Of a DNA stretch of 64,000 bases, positions 53,161 through 63,908 are shown piece after piece. Position 1 is the stretch's first letter, and the number at the start of each line of letters is the position of its first letter. Made by a program: the position numbers and the translations under genes. Below the pieces are notes generated by a model. It saw only the letters and a program-made list of their open reading frames with translations. It was not told the DNA's origin and searched no databases. The stretch is from Betaproteobacteria bacterium (GTDB taxonomy: Bacteria > Pseudomonadota > Gammaproteobacteria > Burkholderiales > Rhodocyclaceae): NCBI GenBank assembly GCA_009781175.1, contig WQYQ01000007.1:62001-126000 (forward strand), in the 5' to 3' direction.

Positions 53161-54681
53161 TCAATCTGGATCGCCACCAGCGCATCCTGCCGATTCACCA
53201 GCGGCGCAATCTGATCCGGCGAGGCCAGCGTCGCCGCGCACCGGCAGCGCCACGGATCGGCGTTGGCGGGTGGCGGCGTCTATTTCGGCGCGGATGTTTT
53301 TCAGAATCGTGGAACGGTCATCACGGTGAAACAGGTTGAAAGTCTCGAACGGAATCAGGCGTCCATCGGGCTGCACCATGTGGACGCAGGATTTCTTCAG
53401 CGCGCGAATGTCCAGATTGTTGGCGTCCATGAACTGCACGATCAGCACGCGGAACACGTTTTCGTAATTCAGTTCAACGGGCGCGGCAACCTGCGGCAGG
53501 CAGCATAAAAGAGCGGACAGGCAATTGGCCTGGGATTCCGGCGAATGATTGGTCGAAAACAGTTTGAACACCTGCTCCTTGAGGTGCGGATCACGCTCGA
53601 AAACAATCGTGCTGGCCGGGCCGGCGAGCAGGGCTTCGGGGCCAAGGTGGCGGGTCAGGGGTTGCACCGTGCCGCCGGTCTTGATCGCATAGGCCATCGC
53701 CAGTGTGTCCGGGTTGCATGGCACGGGCACCACGTCGTCGAGCGAAAAAAGGCCGGACTGCTCGGCAATGGCGCGGCGGATCGCGCTGACGGTGAGGCGG
53801 TGCGCCGGCGCCGAAAACGCCTCGTTGCGGCCCGCGTCCTGCACCGGCTGAAGGGTGACGCCGCGCACGCAGCGGTATTTCAAGGCGTGCTGAATGATGG
53901 CGCCGATTTCGTCATCGTTAACGCCGCGCTTGACGGTCATGACCAAGGTGGTCGAAAGGCCGTGCCGCTCCAGCGCGTCGAGCGCCTGCGCGCGGATGCG
54001 GCGCAGATCGGCGCCGCGCAGATGCTGTAGCGCCTCGGGCTTGAAGGAGTCGAATTGCAGATAAATTTCCAGACCGGGCTGATAAGACGCCAGCCGGGCA
54101 GCGAAATCCGGCTCCTGCGCAATGCGGATGCCGTTGGTATTGACCATCAAATGTTTGATGGGCCGGCGCCGGGCGGCATCGAGAATCTCGAACAATTGCG
54201 GATGCAAGGTTGGCTCGCCGCCGGAAATCTGCACGACGTCCGGCTCGCCCTCGTTGGCGACGATGGCGTCGAGCATGCGCTCTACGCTGTCCAGCGGCTT
54301 GTGCGTCAGCCGCTCGGGACCGGATGCGGCATAGCAGGTGGGGCAGCGCAGATTGCAGTGGTCGGTGATCTCCAGCACCGTCAGACAGGAATGCTGCATG
54401 TGATCGGGGCACAACCCGCAGTCGTAGGGGCAACCGTATTGCATTTGCGTGTTGAACCGCTGCGGCATCTCGGGCCGCTTGACGTACACCTCACGCGCCA
54501 GGCGGTAGTAGTCCTCGTCGTCGCTGATCAATACGCGCTCGGCACCGTGCGCGGGGCACCATTTGTCCATGAAAACCTGTTTGTCCTTGAACAGAATCTT
54601 GGCTTCCACCGGGCGCAGGCAGGTGGTGCAGACCGAGCTGGTGGTGTCGTAGAAAAGGTAAGGGCGATTTTTCCTGTTCAT
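53161..54681 (-). CDS. Radical SAM protein of the tetraether-synthase-like (MJ0619/Tes) family
   Basis: A 506-residue enzyme. N-terminal rubredoxin-like knuckle Cys18-x2-Cys21 with Cys42-Pro-x-His (WCPAHG); auxiliary-cluster region Cys84/88/91/99 (GCPYDCGLCPDHMQHSC); radical SAM Cys109-x3-Cys113-x2-Cys116; ISGGEPTLHP; further cysteines near 320-470 (VPCNP, CLSALLCC, KKSCVHMV) and IPFETFNLFHRD. This combination is characteristic of the MJ0619/Tes family, whose archaeal member joins lipid tails. Start overlaps the preceding gene by four bases. The last about 25 residues look out of frame; a +1 shift near 53215-53250 would continue to 53085. Confidence 0.85.
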   Translation of the reverse strand: MNRKNRPYLFYDTTSSVCTTCLRPVEAKILFKDKQVFMDKWCPAHGAERVLISDDEDYYRLAREVYVKRPEMPQRFNTQMQYGCPYDCGLCPDHMQHSCLTVLEITDHCNLRCPTCYAASGPERLTHKPLDSVERMLDAIVANEGEPDVVQISGGEPTLHPQLFEILDAARRRPIKHLMVNTNGIRIAQEPDFAARLASYQPGLEIYLQFDSFKPEALQHLRGADLRRIRAQALDALERHGLSTTLVMTVKRGVNDDEIGAIIQHALKYRCVRGVTLQPVQDAGRNEAFSAPAHRLTVSAIRRAIAEQSGLFSLDDVVPVPCNPDTLAMAYAIKTGGTVQPLTRHLGPEALLAGPASTIVFERDPHLKEQVFKLFSTNHSPESQANCLSALLCCLPQVAAPVELNYENVFRVLIVQFMDANNLDIRALKKSCVHMVQPDGRLIPFETFNLFHRDDRSTILKNIRAEIDAATRQRRSVALPVRGDAGLAGSDCAAGESAGCAGGDPD

Positions 54682-55253
54682 GGTTTCCGGGGGAATTGTT
54701 GAAGCTGCGGCTGGGCGCGCTGGTTGGCTTGCTCAATGATTTCGGCGCTGTAAGTCTTGGGATCGCACTTTCGGCGCGCCAGCAACCGCCATTTGCATGA
54801 CTCGATCAGGTCATAGGCTGGAAAATCGGGCTGGGCGTAAAGGGTTGCCAGCCGTTCCATGTAGCGGGGATCACCGCTGCGCGTGCGTTGATACGACCAG
54901 TAGGCCGACTCCATCAATGCGTCGGGCGTGGGCATATCTCGGGAGTTGTCCGGCCTGAAGATGAAGTAGTCGCTCAGCCTGCCCTGGGCGCCGGCGCCGC
55001 CTTGATCCGCTGCCGCGTAGTAAAGCCGCAGAGCGGTTTGCTCGTCCTTGCCCAGACCGCTACCGTAGTACCCCCTTTGAAACGAAACCCCCAACTCCAT
55101 CTGCGCGGAAACACCTCCGGCTGCGGCCTGTTTCAAAGTCTGATCCAGATCGGTGATGCTGGGCGGATTTTCGATCCTCGGCACGGGCACACAGGCGCAA
55201 AGAGACAATGCCAACAGGCACGGATAAAAAAGACGGCCGGCGCTTCGTTTCAT
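54678..55253 (-). CDS. Sel1-repeat lipoprotein
   Basis: A 191-residue protein with a lipoprotein-type signal (LLALSLCAC, putative acylated Cys20) and Sel1/TPR-like helices (AQMELGVSFQRGYYGSGLGKDEQTALRLYYAAADQGG, in parts). Its start overlaps the upstream Sel1 gene by four bases and its stop overlaps the radical SAM start by four bases. Likely a periplasmic or membrane-attached partner of the neighbouring enzymes. Confidence 0.8.
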   Translation of the reverse strand: MKRSAGRLFYPCLLALSLCACVPVPRIENPPSITDLDQTLKQAAAGGVSAQMELGVSFQRGYYGSGLGKDEQTALRLYYAAADQGGAGAQGRLSDYFIFRPDNSRDMPTPDALMESAYWSYQRTRSGDPRYMERLATLYAQPDFPAYDLIESCKWRLLARRKCDPKTYSAEIIEQANQRAQPQLQQFPRKP

Positions 55254-55933
55254 TTGGCGATCTCCTCGCGCAACTGGGTAGTTTTTTGCCGCGCCCGGTT
55301 CAGTTCGTCCTTGCTCAAACCGGATTCCAGCCGCCCGGTATTAATGGCATCGTTGGCGAGCGTGAACCAGGCGTAGGCGAGCGCGCGATCCTGCTGCACG
55401 CCAAGGCCGCGGTCGTAAAGCTGGCCGAGCTGCATGGCCGCATGTTTGTTGCCGGCGCGCGCCGCCTTTTCGAACCACTGGGCGGCTTCGGCGTCATGGC
55501 CGTCGCCGGGAAGCTGGCGCAAGGTCATGCCCAGATGTTCCTGAACGTCCCTGCGGCCGCCTTGCGCGGCGGTTCTCAAAACATTCAGACCAGCCTCGAT
55601 GTCCTTGGCTTGCCCCCAACTGCCCGAAACCAGCGCATCGCCGAGCATGAGTTGGGCTTCCAGCAGCCCGTTATTGGCCGCCCGGTTCAGCCACTGCCAC
55701 GCCTGCGCCGGGTCTTTGGCCGCGCCAGCGGTGCCAAAGCGATAGGCCAGCGCCAATTGCAATTGAGCCATGGCATCGTTTTTTTCGGCTGCCGGACGAT
55801 AGTTGTCGCTGACGGTTTTGTCGCTGCGGGTAGCCACTGTGACGGGGATGGCGCAACCCCAGCCGATGATGCTGGCGGCAATCAGGCCCAGCAACATCAT
55901 CCGGCTGTCTTTGGCAGGGAGAGAGGTTTTCAT
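55250..55933 (-). CDS. Sel1-repeat protein, second copy in operon
   Basis: A 227-residue protein; N-terminal hydrophobic segment and IIGWGC (Cys27) could be a lipobox. Four or five Sel1 repeats follow, each with the Ala-Leu-Gly pattern (AMAQLQLALAYRFGTAG; LLEAQLMLGDALVSG; RRDVQEHLGMTLRQL; KHAAMQLGQLYDRGLGV). Start coupled to the Lgt-like gene and stop to the next Sel1 gene (four-base overlaps). The longer open frame upstream overlaps lgt and is discarded. Confidence 0.82.
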   Translation of the reverse strand: MKTSLPAKDSRMMLLGLIAASIIGWGCAIPVTVATRSDKTVSDNYRPAAEKNDAMAQLQLALAYRFGTAGAAKDPAQAWQWLNRAANNGLLEAQLMLGDALVSGSWGQAKDIEAGLNVLRTAAQGGRRDVQEHLGMTLRQLPGDGHDAEAAQWFEKAARAGNKHAAMQLGQLYDRGLGVQQDRALAYAWFTLANDAINTGRLESGLSKDELNRARQKTTQLREEIAK

Positions 55934-56694
55934 GAACAGGTTTCCATTTTGCGCAAAGCCTTGCGCAGCGGCGGCAGGCTCAGCGGCACATAGCACAGCA
56001 GCGCCAACAGGCAGGCCCACTGGATGCCGCTGAGTCCCAGAGGATAAACATAAGGCACGGGCTTGAGAAAATCGATGCCCAAACGCCACAGCAGATAGGC
56101 GATCAACATCAGCCTGAACATCGCGCCGGGCACAGATTTCAAGCGTGGCTGCCAGCGTTTGAGCAACAGCCAGAGCAGCCCGGCAAAGATGATTTCGTAA
56201 AGCTGCGTCGGATGGCGGGGCAAGCCATCGCCGAAGTCGACGCCCCACGGCAGGCTGGTGGGCACGCCATAGGTGCCGTCGTTCAATCCGGCCAGAAAGC
56301 AGCCGATCCTGCCGATCATCAAACCGAGCAGAATGGGAAAGACAAACAGATCGCCCGTCGATGACCGATAGCCGCAGAGTTTTTTGCCCAGTTCGACCCC
56401 GATCAAACCACCCAGCAGGCCACCAACCATGGATTGACCGCCAAACAGAAAGTCCCGCCACCCGCTGCCATCCGTCCACAGGTGCGGCGCTTCCAGCCAG
56501 AACATCAGCTTGTTGCCCACGGACGCGCCGGCGAGGCAACCGAGCAGGACGATGAAGCTCTGGCCGTGGGTGACGGACGGCAGGGCTTGAGCGCGCCGCA
56601 GGAAGAAGTAATAGCGCGCACCGATCATCATCGCCGCCGCTTCGAAGAGGGTATGGACGGCGCGCGCGGTGTCAGGGTTTTGAATCGTCAACAT
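55930..56694 (-). CDS. Lgt-like prolipoprotein diacylglyceryl transferase family protein with altered signature
   Basis: A 254-residue polytopic protein. Lgt-type features: GGQSMVGGLLGG (E. coli SFHGG equivalent, with His replaced by Val at residue 90), GRIGCFLAGL at 128-137 (Arg129 kept, Asn of GRxGN replaced by Cys132), RHPTQLYE (160-167) and WRLGIDFL (Arg204). It is thus a divergent paralogue, probably not the housekeeping Lgt. It is the first gene of the coupled Sel1/Sel1/radical SAM operon. Diacylglycerol-type substrate is inferred from the family. Confidence 0.82.
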   Translation of the reverse strand: MLTIQNPDTARAVHTLFEAAAMMIGARYYFFLRRAQALPSVTHGQSFIVLLGCLAGASVGNKLMFWLEAPHLWTDGSGWRDFLFGGQSMVGGLLGGLIGVELGKKLCGYRSSTGDLFVFPILLGLMIGRIGCFLAGLNDGTYGVPTSLPWGVDFGDGLPRHPTQLYEIIFAGLLWLLLKRWQPRLKSVPGAMFRLMLIAYLLWRLGIDFLKPVPYVYPLGLSGIQWACLLALLCYVPLSLPPLRKALRKMETCS

Positions 56695-56759
56695 GGCTCA
56701 GGTTTGAGCCTCAAACGGATTCAGCAGCGCGACGTTGAAATGAAAGGGTAGGCCAAACC

Positions 56760-57104
56760 TCATTGTGGGTTAGCGCGGACGGGAACCGGTTGAGGCTTTT
56801 TACCTCCCCAAAGCCGGTTGCAAAGATATGGAGAGCCTTGGCCGTAACAGTTGTTCGGTCGATAGCTGCTTGTATCAAGAGCATAGCCTTTGCTTTGCAT
56901 GCATCTCTCGGCTGAGGCAGCCTCGCTTTCGTTGAGGTCATTGGCAAGCCTTGTGTCTTTGTATCCACAGAGCCGCATGTCCTTTTTTACTTCAGCGACC
57001 GTAACCCCATTCTTGCGCCATGCCTCGAAAACGTCTTTTGGTGGAGAGTAATCAAGAGAAGCACAACCTGCGAGCAGTGCAACAGCGAAAAGCCTTGGGT
57101 CCAT
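56760..57104 (-). CDS. Small putative lipoprotein with cysteine-rich tail
   Basis: A 114-residue protein with a short hydrophobic N-terminus and lipobox LLAGC (Cys14), followed by a globular part with Cys46, Cys68 (ERCMQSKGY), Cys86 and Cys95. The C...CMxxKGY arrangement is seen in uncharacterised small lipoproteins of Proteobacteria. GC content is low for this window. No function can be given. It shares the strand of the Lgt operon but is not coupled to it. Confidence 0.7.
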   Translation of the reverse strand: MDPRLFAVALLAGCASLDYSPPKDVFEAWRKNGVTVAEVKKDMRLCGYKDTRLANDLNESEAASAERCMQSKGYALDTSSYRPNNCYGQGSPYLCNRLWGGKKPQPVPVRANPQ

Positions 57105-57241
57105 AACTTACGATCACCGTTGAGAAAAGCGCCAATGTTACCGTGGGAAACGGCGCCCTCCACACGCGTAACAGCTGCCAAGGATGCGCGCGACTCCGGT
57201 AAGCTCTCGTCTTCTTCGAATCAGCCCCAAGAGTTTTTGTC

Positions 57242-58906
<1,665 letters not shown>

Positions 58907-58929
58907 ACGTTTGAAAGCCGGCCCAATGG

Positions 58930-58960
58930 AAAAGCCCCTCAAAACTTTTGAGGGGCTTTT
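58930..58960. terminator. Bidirectional terminator between ettA and glmS
   Basis: Symmetrical 15-bp stem: AAAAGCCCCTCAAAA and TTTTGAGGGGCTTTT around a single C. A-tract on one side and T-tract on the other make it functional for both convergent genes. Confidence 0.88.
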
Positions 58961-59023
58961 CAGTCCGAATCGATTACTTCACCGAGAACGCCGCACTTCA
59001 GCGTAGCGTTTGCATGCGGTAGA

Positions 59024-60853
59024 TCACTCCACCGTCACGCTCTTCGCCAGGTTGCGCGGTTTATCCACGTCGGTGCCGCGCGCGCAGGCGGTGTGGTAGG
59101 CGAGCAGTTGCATCGGGGCAACGTGGAGAATCGGCGACAGCGCGCCGTAGTGCTCGGGCATGCGGATCACATGGACGCCGGGGCCGCTTTCGATATGCGT
59201 GTCGGCGTCGGCGAAAACATAGAGTTCGCCGCCGCGCGTGCGGACTTCCTGCATATTGCTTTTGAGCTTGTCGACGAGCGTGTCGTTGGGCGCGACGGTG
59301 ACGACGGGCATTGAGGCGTCGACAAGCGCGAGCGGGCCGTGCTTGAGTTCGCCGGCCGGATAGGCTTCGGCGTGGATATAGGAAATTTCCTTGAGCTTGA
59401 GCGCGCCTTCGAGCGCGATCGGGTAGTGCATGCCGCGCCCCAGGAAGAGGGCGTTTTGCTTCTTGGCGAATTCTTCCGACCACGCCATGATCTGCGGTTC
59501 GAGCGCGAGCACGGCTTGCAGCGCGACGGGCAGGTGGCGCATGGCTTTGAGATGGGCGGCTTCCTGCTCCGCGCTCAGGTTTCCGCGCACTTTCGCGAGC
59601 GCCAGCGTGAGCAGGAACAGGCCCGCAAGCTGCGTGGTGAAAGCCTTGGTCGAAGCGACGCCGATTTCTACACCGGCGCGCGTCACGTAGGCCAGCTTGC
59701 ATTCGCGCACCATCGCCGAGGTGGAGACGTTGCAGATCGTCAGCGTGTGTTCCATGCCGAGGCTGCGCGCATGTTTGAGCGCGGCAATCGTGTCGGCGGT
59801 TTCGCCGGACTGCGAAATCGTGACGACGAGGCTGCGCGGATTCGGCACGCTGTCGCGGTAGCGGTATTCGCTCGCGATTTCGACGTTCGTGGAAATGCGC
59901 GCAATCGATTCGAGCCAGTATTTGGCGGTGCAGCCGGCGTAGTAGCTGGTGCCGCAGGCGAGAATCAGAACCGAGTCGATCTGTTTGAAGACTTCTGCGG
60001 CCTGCTCGCCGAAGAGGTCCGGCGTGATCGCCTCGACGCCTTGCAGCGTGTCGCCAATCGCGCGCGGCTGTTCGAAAATTTCCTTCTGCATGAAGTGCCG
60101 ATATGGCCCAAGTTCGGCCGCGCCGCTATAGGCGTGCACGGTGCGGACCGGCCTTTCGGCGCGGACGAAGTTGTCTTTGTTGCTGCGCGCTTCGATCCAG
60201 TATTTGCCGAGCTGCAGATCGACGACATCGCCTTCTTCGAGGTAGACGATCTGGTCGGTGACGCCCGCGAGCGCCATCGCGTCCGAAGCAAGGAAGTTTT
60301 CGCCCTCGCCGACGCCAAGCACGAGCGGCGAACCTTCGCGCGCGCCGATCACGCGGTGCGGTTCGTCGCGGCAGAACACGGCGATCGCATAAGCGCCCTT
60401 GAGCCGCGCGGTGGCGAGTTTGACGGCGGCAAACAGATCGCCATCGTAAAAGTGGTCGATCAGGTGCGCGATGACTTCGGTGTCGGTCTGGCTGTCGAAG
60501 GTGTAGCCCTTGGCGCGCAGTTCCTCGCGCAGTTCGGCGTGGTTTTCAATGATGCCGTTGTGCACGAGCGCGATGCGCTCGCGCGAGAACAGCGGGTGGG
60601 CGTTATGCACCGCCGGCGCGCCGTGCGTGGCCCAGCGCGTGTGGGCGATGCCGGTGAAGCCTTCGACGTGCTCGGCGCGAACCTGCGCGTCGAGTTCGGC
60701 CACGCGCGAGGTGCTGCGCGCACGGCGCAGCGCGCCATCCTGATAAACCGCGACGCCGCAGGAGTCGTAGCCACGGTATTCAAGCCGCTTGAGACCTTCA
60801 ACCAGAATGGGAACGATATTGCGCTGAGCGACTGCACCGACGATGCCACACAT
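59024..60853 (-). CDS. glmS: Glutamine--fructose-6-phosphate aminotransferase
   Basis: A 609-residue enzyme committing fructose-6-phosphate to UDP-GlcNAc and peptidoglycan. N-terminal nucleophile Cys2 (MCGIVGAV) of the glutaminase domain, GHTRWATHG-type motif ([12 protein letters not shown]), two SIS domains ([36 protein letters not shown]) and the C-terminal [11 protein letters not shown]. No ribozyme or riboswitch is visible upstream, as expected for a Gram-negative. Confidence 0.97.
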   Translation of the reverse strand: MCGIVGAVAQRNIVPILVEGLKRLEYRGYDSCGVAVYQDGALRRARSTSRVAELDAQVRAEHVEGFTGIAHTRWATHGAPAVHNAHPLFSRERIALVHNGIIENHAELREELRAKGYTFDSQTDTEVIAHLIDHFYDGDLFAAVKLATARLKGAYAIAVFCRDEPHRVIGAREGSPLVLGVGEGENFLASDAMALAGVTDQIVYLEEGDVVDLQLGKYWIEARSNKDNFVRAERPVRTVHAYSGAAELGPYRHFMQKEIFEQPRAIGDTLQGVEAITPDLFGEQAAEVFKQIDSVLILACGTSYYAGCTAKYWLESIARISTNVEIASEYRYRDSVPNPRSLVVTISQSGETADTIAALKHARSLGMEHTLTICNVSTSAMVRECKLAYVTRAGVEIGVASTKAFTTQLAGLFLLTLALAKVRGNLSAEQEAAHLKAMRHLPVALQAVLALEPQIMAWSEEFAKKQNALFLGRGMHYPIALEGALKLKEISYIHAEAYPAGELKHGPLALVDASMPVVTVAPNDTLVDKLKSNMQEVRTRGGELYVFADADTHIESGPGVHVIRMPEHYGALSPILHVAPMQLLAYHTACARGTDVDKPRNLAKSVTVE

Positions 60854-60997
60854 GAAAATTCTCCGGCTGGCGAAATTGAGATGTCGGGAATATAGGCGTA
60901 CTTGAGCAAAAAACGCTTGCTGTTTTCACGCTCAAATGCAATAAAATTCCACATCACATAGAGATTGAAAAAATATTCCACTAATAGGATGTTTGTG

Positions 60998-61498
60998 ATG
61001 GAAAATTCCGAACGACCGCAAAATTCTGTTATGACCGTTGATGCAACCGATCTGCGCATCCTCGCGCAGCTCCAGCGCGACGCTGCATTGACGAACGACG
61101 CCCTGGCCGCGCGGGTGCACGTTTCGCCCGCCACGTGTTTGCGGCGGGTGCGGCGGCTGGTCGAGATTGGCGTGATCGAGCGCCGCGTGGCGATTCTGTC
61201 GGCGGAACGGCTCGGCGCTGGGCTGACCGGAATCGTTGAAATCACGCTCGACCGGCAGACCACCGAATCCGCACACGACTTCGAACAACACGCGACCGCG
61301 GAGGACGCGGTGCAGCAATGCTATCGCGTCACGAGCGGCCCGGATTTCGTGCTGATCGTGCAGGTCGCGGACATGGAGGCGTATCACGCGCTTGCGCATC
61401 GTTTGTTCGGCGGCGAAGCGAACGTGCGCAATGTGCGGACTTTCTTCTCGGTGCATCGCGCCAAATTCGTGCCGGCGATCGCTTTGCCGACACAGTAA
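60998..61498 (+). CDS. Lrp/AsnC family transcriptional regulator
   Basis: A 166-residue regulator: N-terminal helix-turn-helix (DLRILAQLQRDAALTNDALAARVHVSPATCLRRVRRL, in parts) and C-terminal RAM ligand-binding domain (GIVEITLDRQ, CYRVTSGPDFVLIVQVADMEAYHAL, VRTFFSVHRAKF). AGGA eight bases upstream supports ATG 60998; ATG 60989 and 61031 are alternatives. The upstream region (about 60870-60990) is AT-rich. Effector is unknown. Confidence 0.9.
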   Translation: MENSERPQNSVMTVDATDLRILAQLQRDAALTNDALAARVHVSPATCLRRVRRLVEIGVIERRVAILSAERLGAGLTGIVEITLDRQTTESAHDFEQHATAEDAVQQCYRVTSGPDFVLIVQVADMEAYHALAHRLFGGEANVRNVRTFFSVHRAKFVPAIALPTQ

Positions 61499-61564
61499 AA
61501 CTTGTTGTCATCAACGTGATCGTATAATCGCGCCTCGTCTATTCCCAACGCTTTCCCCCATCTC

Positions 61565-62392
61565 ATGGATATTCTGCTTCTGCTCAAGGCCCTGATTCTC
61601 GGCATCGTCGAGGGCTTGACCGAGTTTTTGCCGGTTTCTTCGACCGGCCACCTGATTCTTGTCGGCGGACTGCTGAACTTCAACGACGAGCGCGGCAAAC
61701 TGTTCGAGATCGTGATTCAGTCCGGCGCGATTCTCGCCGTCGTGTGGGAATACCGGCAGCGGCTGTCCGACGCCGTGACGCATGCGTTCAGCGACCGCCA
61801 GGCGCAGCATTTTCTGATCAATCTCGCGATCGCTTTCGTTCCGCTCGCCGCGCTCGGCCTGCTTTTCGGCAAGGCCATCAAAGCACATTTGTTCAATGCG
61901 CCAACGGTGGCGACGACCTTCATCCTCGGCGGCTTCATCATTCTTTGGGCCGAACAGCGCCAGAAAACCACCGTGCGCGTCGAAGTGGTCGAGCGGATGA
62001 GCTACCTCGACGCCCTGAAACTCGGCATCGCCCAGGCATTCGCATTGATTCCCGGCACTTCGCGTTCGGGCGCGACGATCATCGGCGGGATGCTGTTCGG
62101 GCTCTCGCGCCGGGCCGCGACGGAGTTTTCATTCTTTCTCGCCGTCCCGACGCTTATCATCGCCTCGCTTTACCAGCTCTACAAAGAGCGCGCGCTGCTT
62201 TCGGCCGACGATCTGGGCATGTGGGCGGTCGGTTTCCTGGCCGCCTTCGCTTCCGCCTTCCTCTGTGTGCGCTGGCTGCTGCGCTATATCATGACGCACG
62301 ACTTCAAGATCTTTGCCTGGTATCGCATCGCGTTCGGCCTGTTGATTCTGCTGACCTGGCAAATGGGCTGGATCGATTGGGTCGATAACTGA
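61565..62392 (+). CDS. uppP: Undecaprenyl-diphosphatase
   Basis: A 275-residue membrane phosphatase (BacA/UppP) recycling undecaprenyl pyrophosphate and giving bacitracin tolerance. The glutamate-rich motif [15 protein letters not shown] (residues 16-30) and the [15 protein letters not shown] motif are intact. Several transmembrane segments. First of a run of three plus-strand genes with the esterase and rarD. Confidence 0.96.
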   Translation: MDILLLLKALILGIVEGLTEFLPVSSTGHLILVGGLLNFNDERGKLFEIVIQSGAILAVVWEYRQRLSDAVTHAFSDRQAQHFLINLAIAFVPLAALGLLFGKAIKAHLFNAPTVATTFILGGFIILWAEQRQKTTVRVEVVERMSYLDALKLGIAQAFALIPGTSRSGATIIGGMLFGLSRRAATEFSFFLAVPTLIIASLYQLYKERALLSADDLGMWAVGFLAAFASAFLCVRWLLRYIMTHDFKIFAWYRIAFGLLILLTWQMGWIDWVDN

Positions 62393-62408
62393 GCGTTCCA
62401 CACCCGCA

Positions 62409-62981
62409 ATGATTCTTTACCTGCACGGCTTCCGTTCCGCGCCGGCTTCCAGCAAGGCGCGGACGCTCGCCGCACGGATGACGGAGCTTGGGCTGGCCGA
62501 CCGCTTCTGGTGCGAGCAGCTATCGTATGAACCCGCGCACGCGATTGCCCAGGTCGAAGCACAAATTGCCCGCGCGGCGACGCCGCCGGTGCTCGTCGGC
62601 AGTTCGCTCGGCGGTTTCTATGCGACATGGCTGGCCGAGCGTCACGACCTGCGCGCAGTGCTCGTCAATCCGGCCGTGTTTAACGACGGTTTCGACGCCG
62701 AGCCCTTCCTCGGCGAGCACGCAAACCTGTATACCGGCGAACGTTTCGAATTCACGCCGGAGCATGCCCGGCAGATTTTCGATCTGCGCCTGACGCGGAT
62801 CGCAAACCCCGCGCGTTTCTGGCTGCTCGCCGAAGAGGACGACGAAGTGCTGGACACGCGCATCGCGGTGGCGCATTTCGCCGGCGCGCGGCAAACGATT
62901 CTTGCCGGGGGCGATCACTCCTTCACGCGTTGGGATGACTACGTTGATTCGGTGATCCGTTTCGCCGGCCTGCTGCCTTGA
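62409..62981 (+). CDS. YqiA-type alpha/beta esterase
   Basis: A 190-residue alpha/beta hydrolase of the UPF0227/YqiA family: ILYLHGFRSAPASSKA, nucleophile elbow GSSLGG, Asp in AEEDDEVLD and His in GGDHSFTRWDDY. Esterase with unknown physiological substrate. Its stop overlaps the TTG that is the likely start of rarD. Confidence 0.9.
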   Translation: MILYLHGFRSAPASSKARTLAARMTELGLADRFWCEQLSYEPAHAIAQVEAQIARAATPPVLVGSSLGGFYATWLAERHDLRAVLVNPAVFNDGFDAEPFLGEHANLYTGERFEFTPEHARQIFDLRLTRIANPARFWLLAEEDDEVLDTRIAVAHFAGARQTILAGGDHSFTRWDDYVDSVIRFAGLLP

Positions 62982-63862
62982 GCGTGCCGATCGACCGGCG
63001 CGGCGCTTGGTGCGCGCTGACTGCTTTTTTCATCTGGGGCGTTTCGCCGCTGTTCTTCAAGGCGCTTGCCTGGCTGCCCGCGCTTGAAATCGTCGCGCAC
63101 CGCGTCCTCTGGTCGGTGCCCTTGCTCGCGCTGTGGATCGGCTGGCGGCAAGGCTTCGGCGTCGCGGCGGGCGTATTTTCCCGGCCGCGCCTGCTCGCCT
63201 TGCTGTGTTTGACGACCATGCTGACGGGATGCAACTGGCTGCTCTATGTTTGGGCGATCGTAAGCGGGCATACGGTCGAAGCGAGCCTCGGCTATTTCAT
63301 CAATCCGCTTTTCAACGTCGCGCTGGGCGCTCTGGTGCTGGGCGAACGGCTGCGGCGATTGCAGTGGTGCGCGGTCACTCTGGCCGCGACAGGCGTGATT
63401 GCGCGTGTCGCCCTCCTGGGCCATTTGCCCTGGATTGCGCTGGGACTGGCCGGCACTTTCGGGCTGTATGGCTTGTTGCGCAAGCGCGCGCCGATCGATT
63501 CGGTCAATGGCCTGTTTGTCGAAACGCTGCTTGCGCTGCCGTTTGCGGCAGGGTTTCTCGCCTGGTCGGCCAGCCAACATCAATTGCATGGCGGCGGCCG
63601 GGGCTGGGGCTTGTTGCTGATTCCCCTGGCGGGGTTGGTTACGACGGTGCCGCTCGCCCTGTTCGCGGAAGGCGTGCGCCGCCTGCCGCTGTCAACGCTG
63701 GGCCTCCTGCAATATCTCGCGCCGACGCTGCAATTCGTGTGCGCCGTGCTGATCTTTCACGAAGCGTTCAGCATCGGACAGCTCGGCAGTTTCGCCTTGA
63801 TCTGGACCGGCCTGGCGCTCTATTCCTGGGATGCCTGGCGTACGCTTCCGCGCGTTGCTTGA
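62978..63862 (+). CDS. rarD: RarD-type EamA permease
   Basis: A 294-residue drug/metabolite transporter with ten predicted membrane helices; RarD features GVSPLFFKAL, IVAHRVLWSVPLL, SLGYFINPLFNVALG and STLGLLQYLAPTLQF. The function of RarD is unknown in most bacteria. Start is either TTG 62978, overlapping the previous stop, or GTG 62984. Confidence 0.9.
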   Translation: MSVPIDRRGAWCALTAFFIWGVSPLFFKALAWLPALEIVAHRVLWSVPLLALWIGWRQGFGVAAGVFSRPRLLALLCLTTMLTGCNWLLYVWAIVSGHTVEASLGYFINPLFNVALGALVLGERLRRLQWCAVTLAATGVIARVALLGHLPWIALGLAGTFGLYGLLRKRAPIDSVNGLFVETLLALPFAAGFLAWSASQHQLHGGGRGWGLLLIPLAGLVTTVPLALFAEGVRRLPLSTLGLLQYLAPTLQFVCAVLIFHEAFSIGQLGSFALIWTGLALYSWDAWRTLPRVA

Positions 63863-63908
63863 GCATGTCACTCGTTATAATGTGTGGTTTGCCACATTCC
63901 CTACAGCT

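Noticed and set aside
59339-60895. 518-codon open frame on the plus strand opposite glmS
   Set aside because: Antisense to an intact glmS, with biased composition and no recognisable domain.
60854-60997. glmS ribozyme or similar riboswitch upstream of glmS
   Set aside because: The leader is short and AT-rich, shared with the Lrp/AsnC gene, and has no ribozyme core; Gram-negative glmS is normally under small-RNA control.
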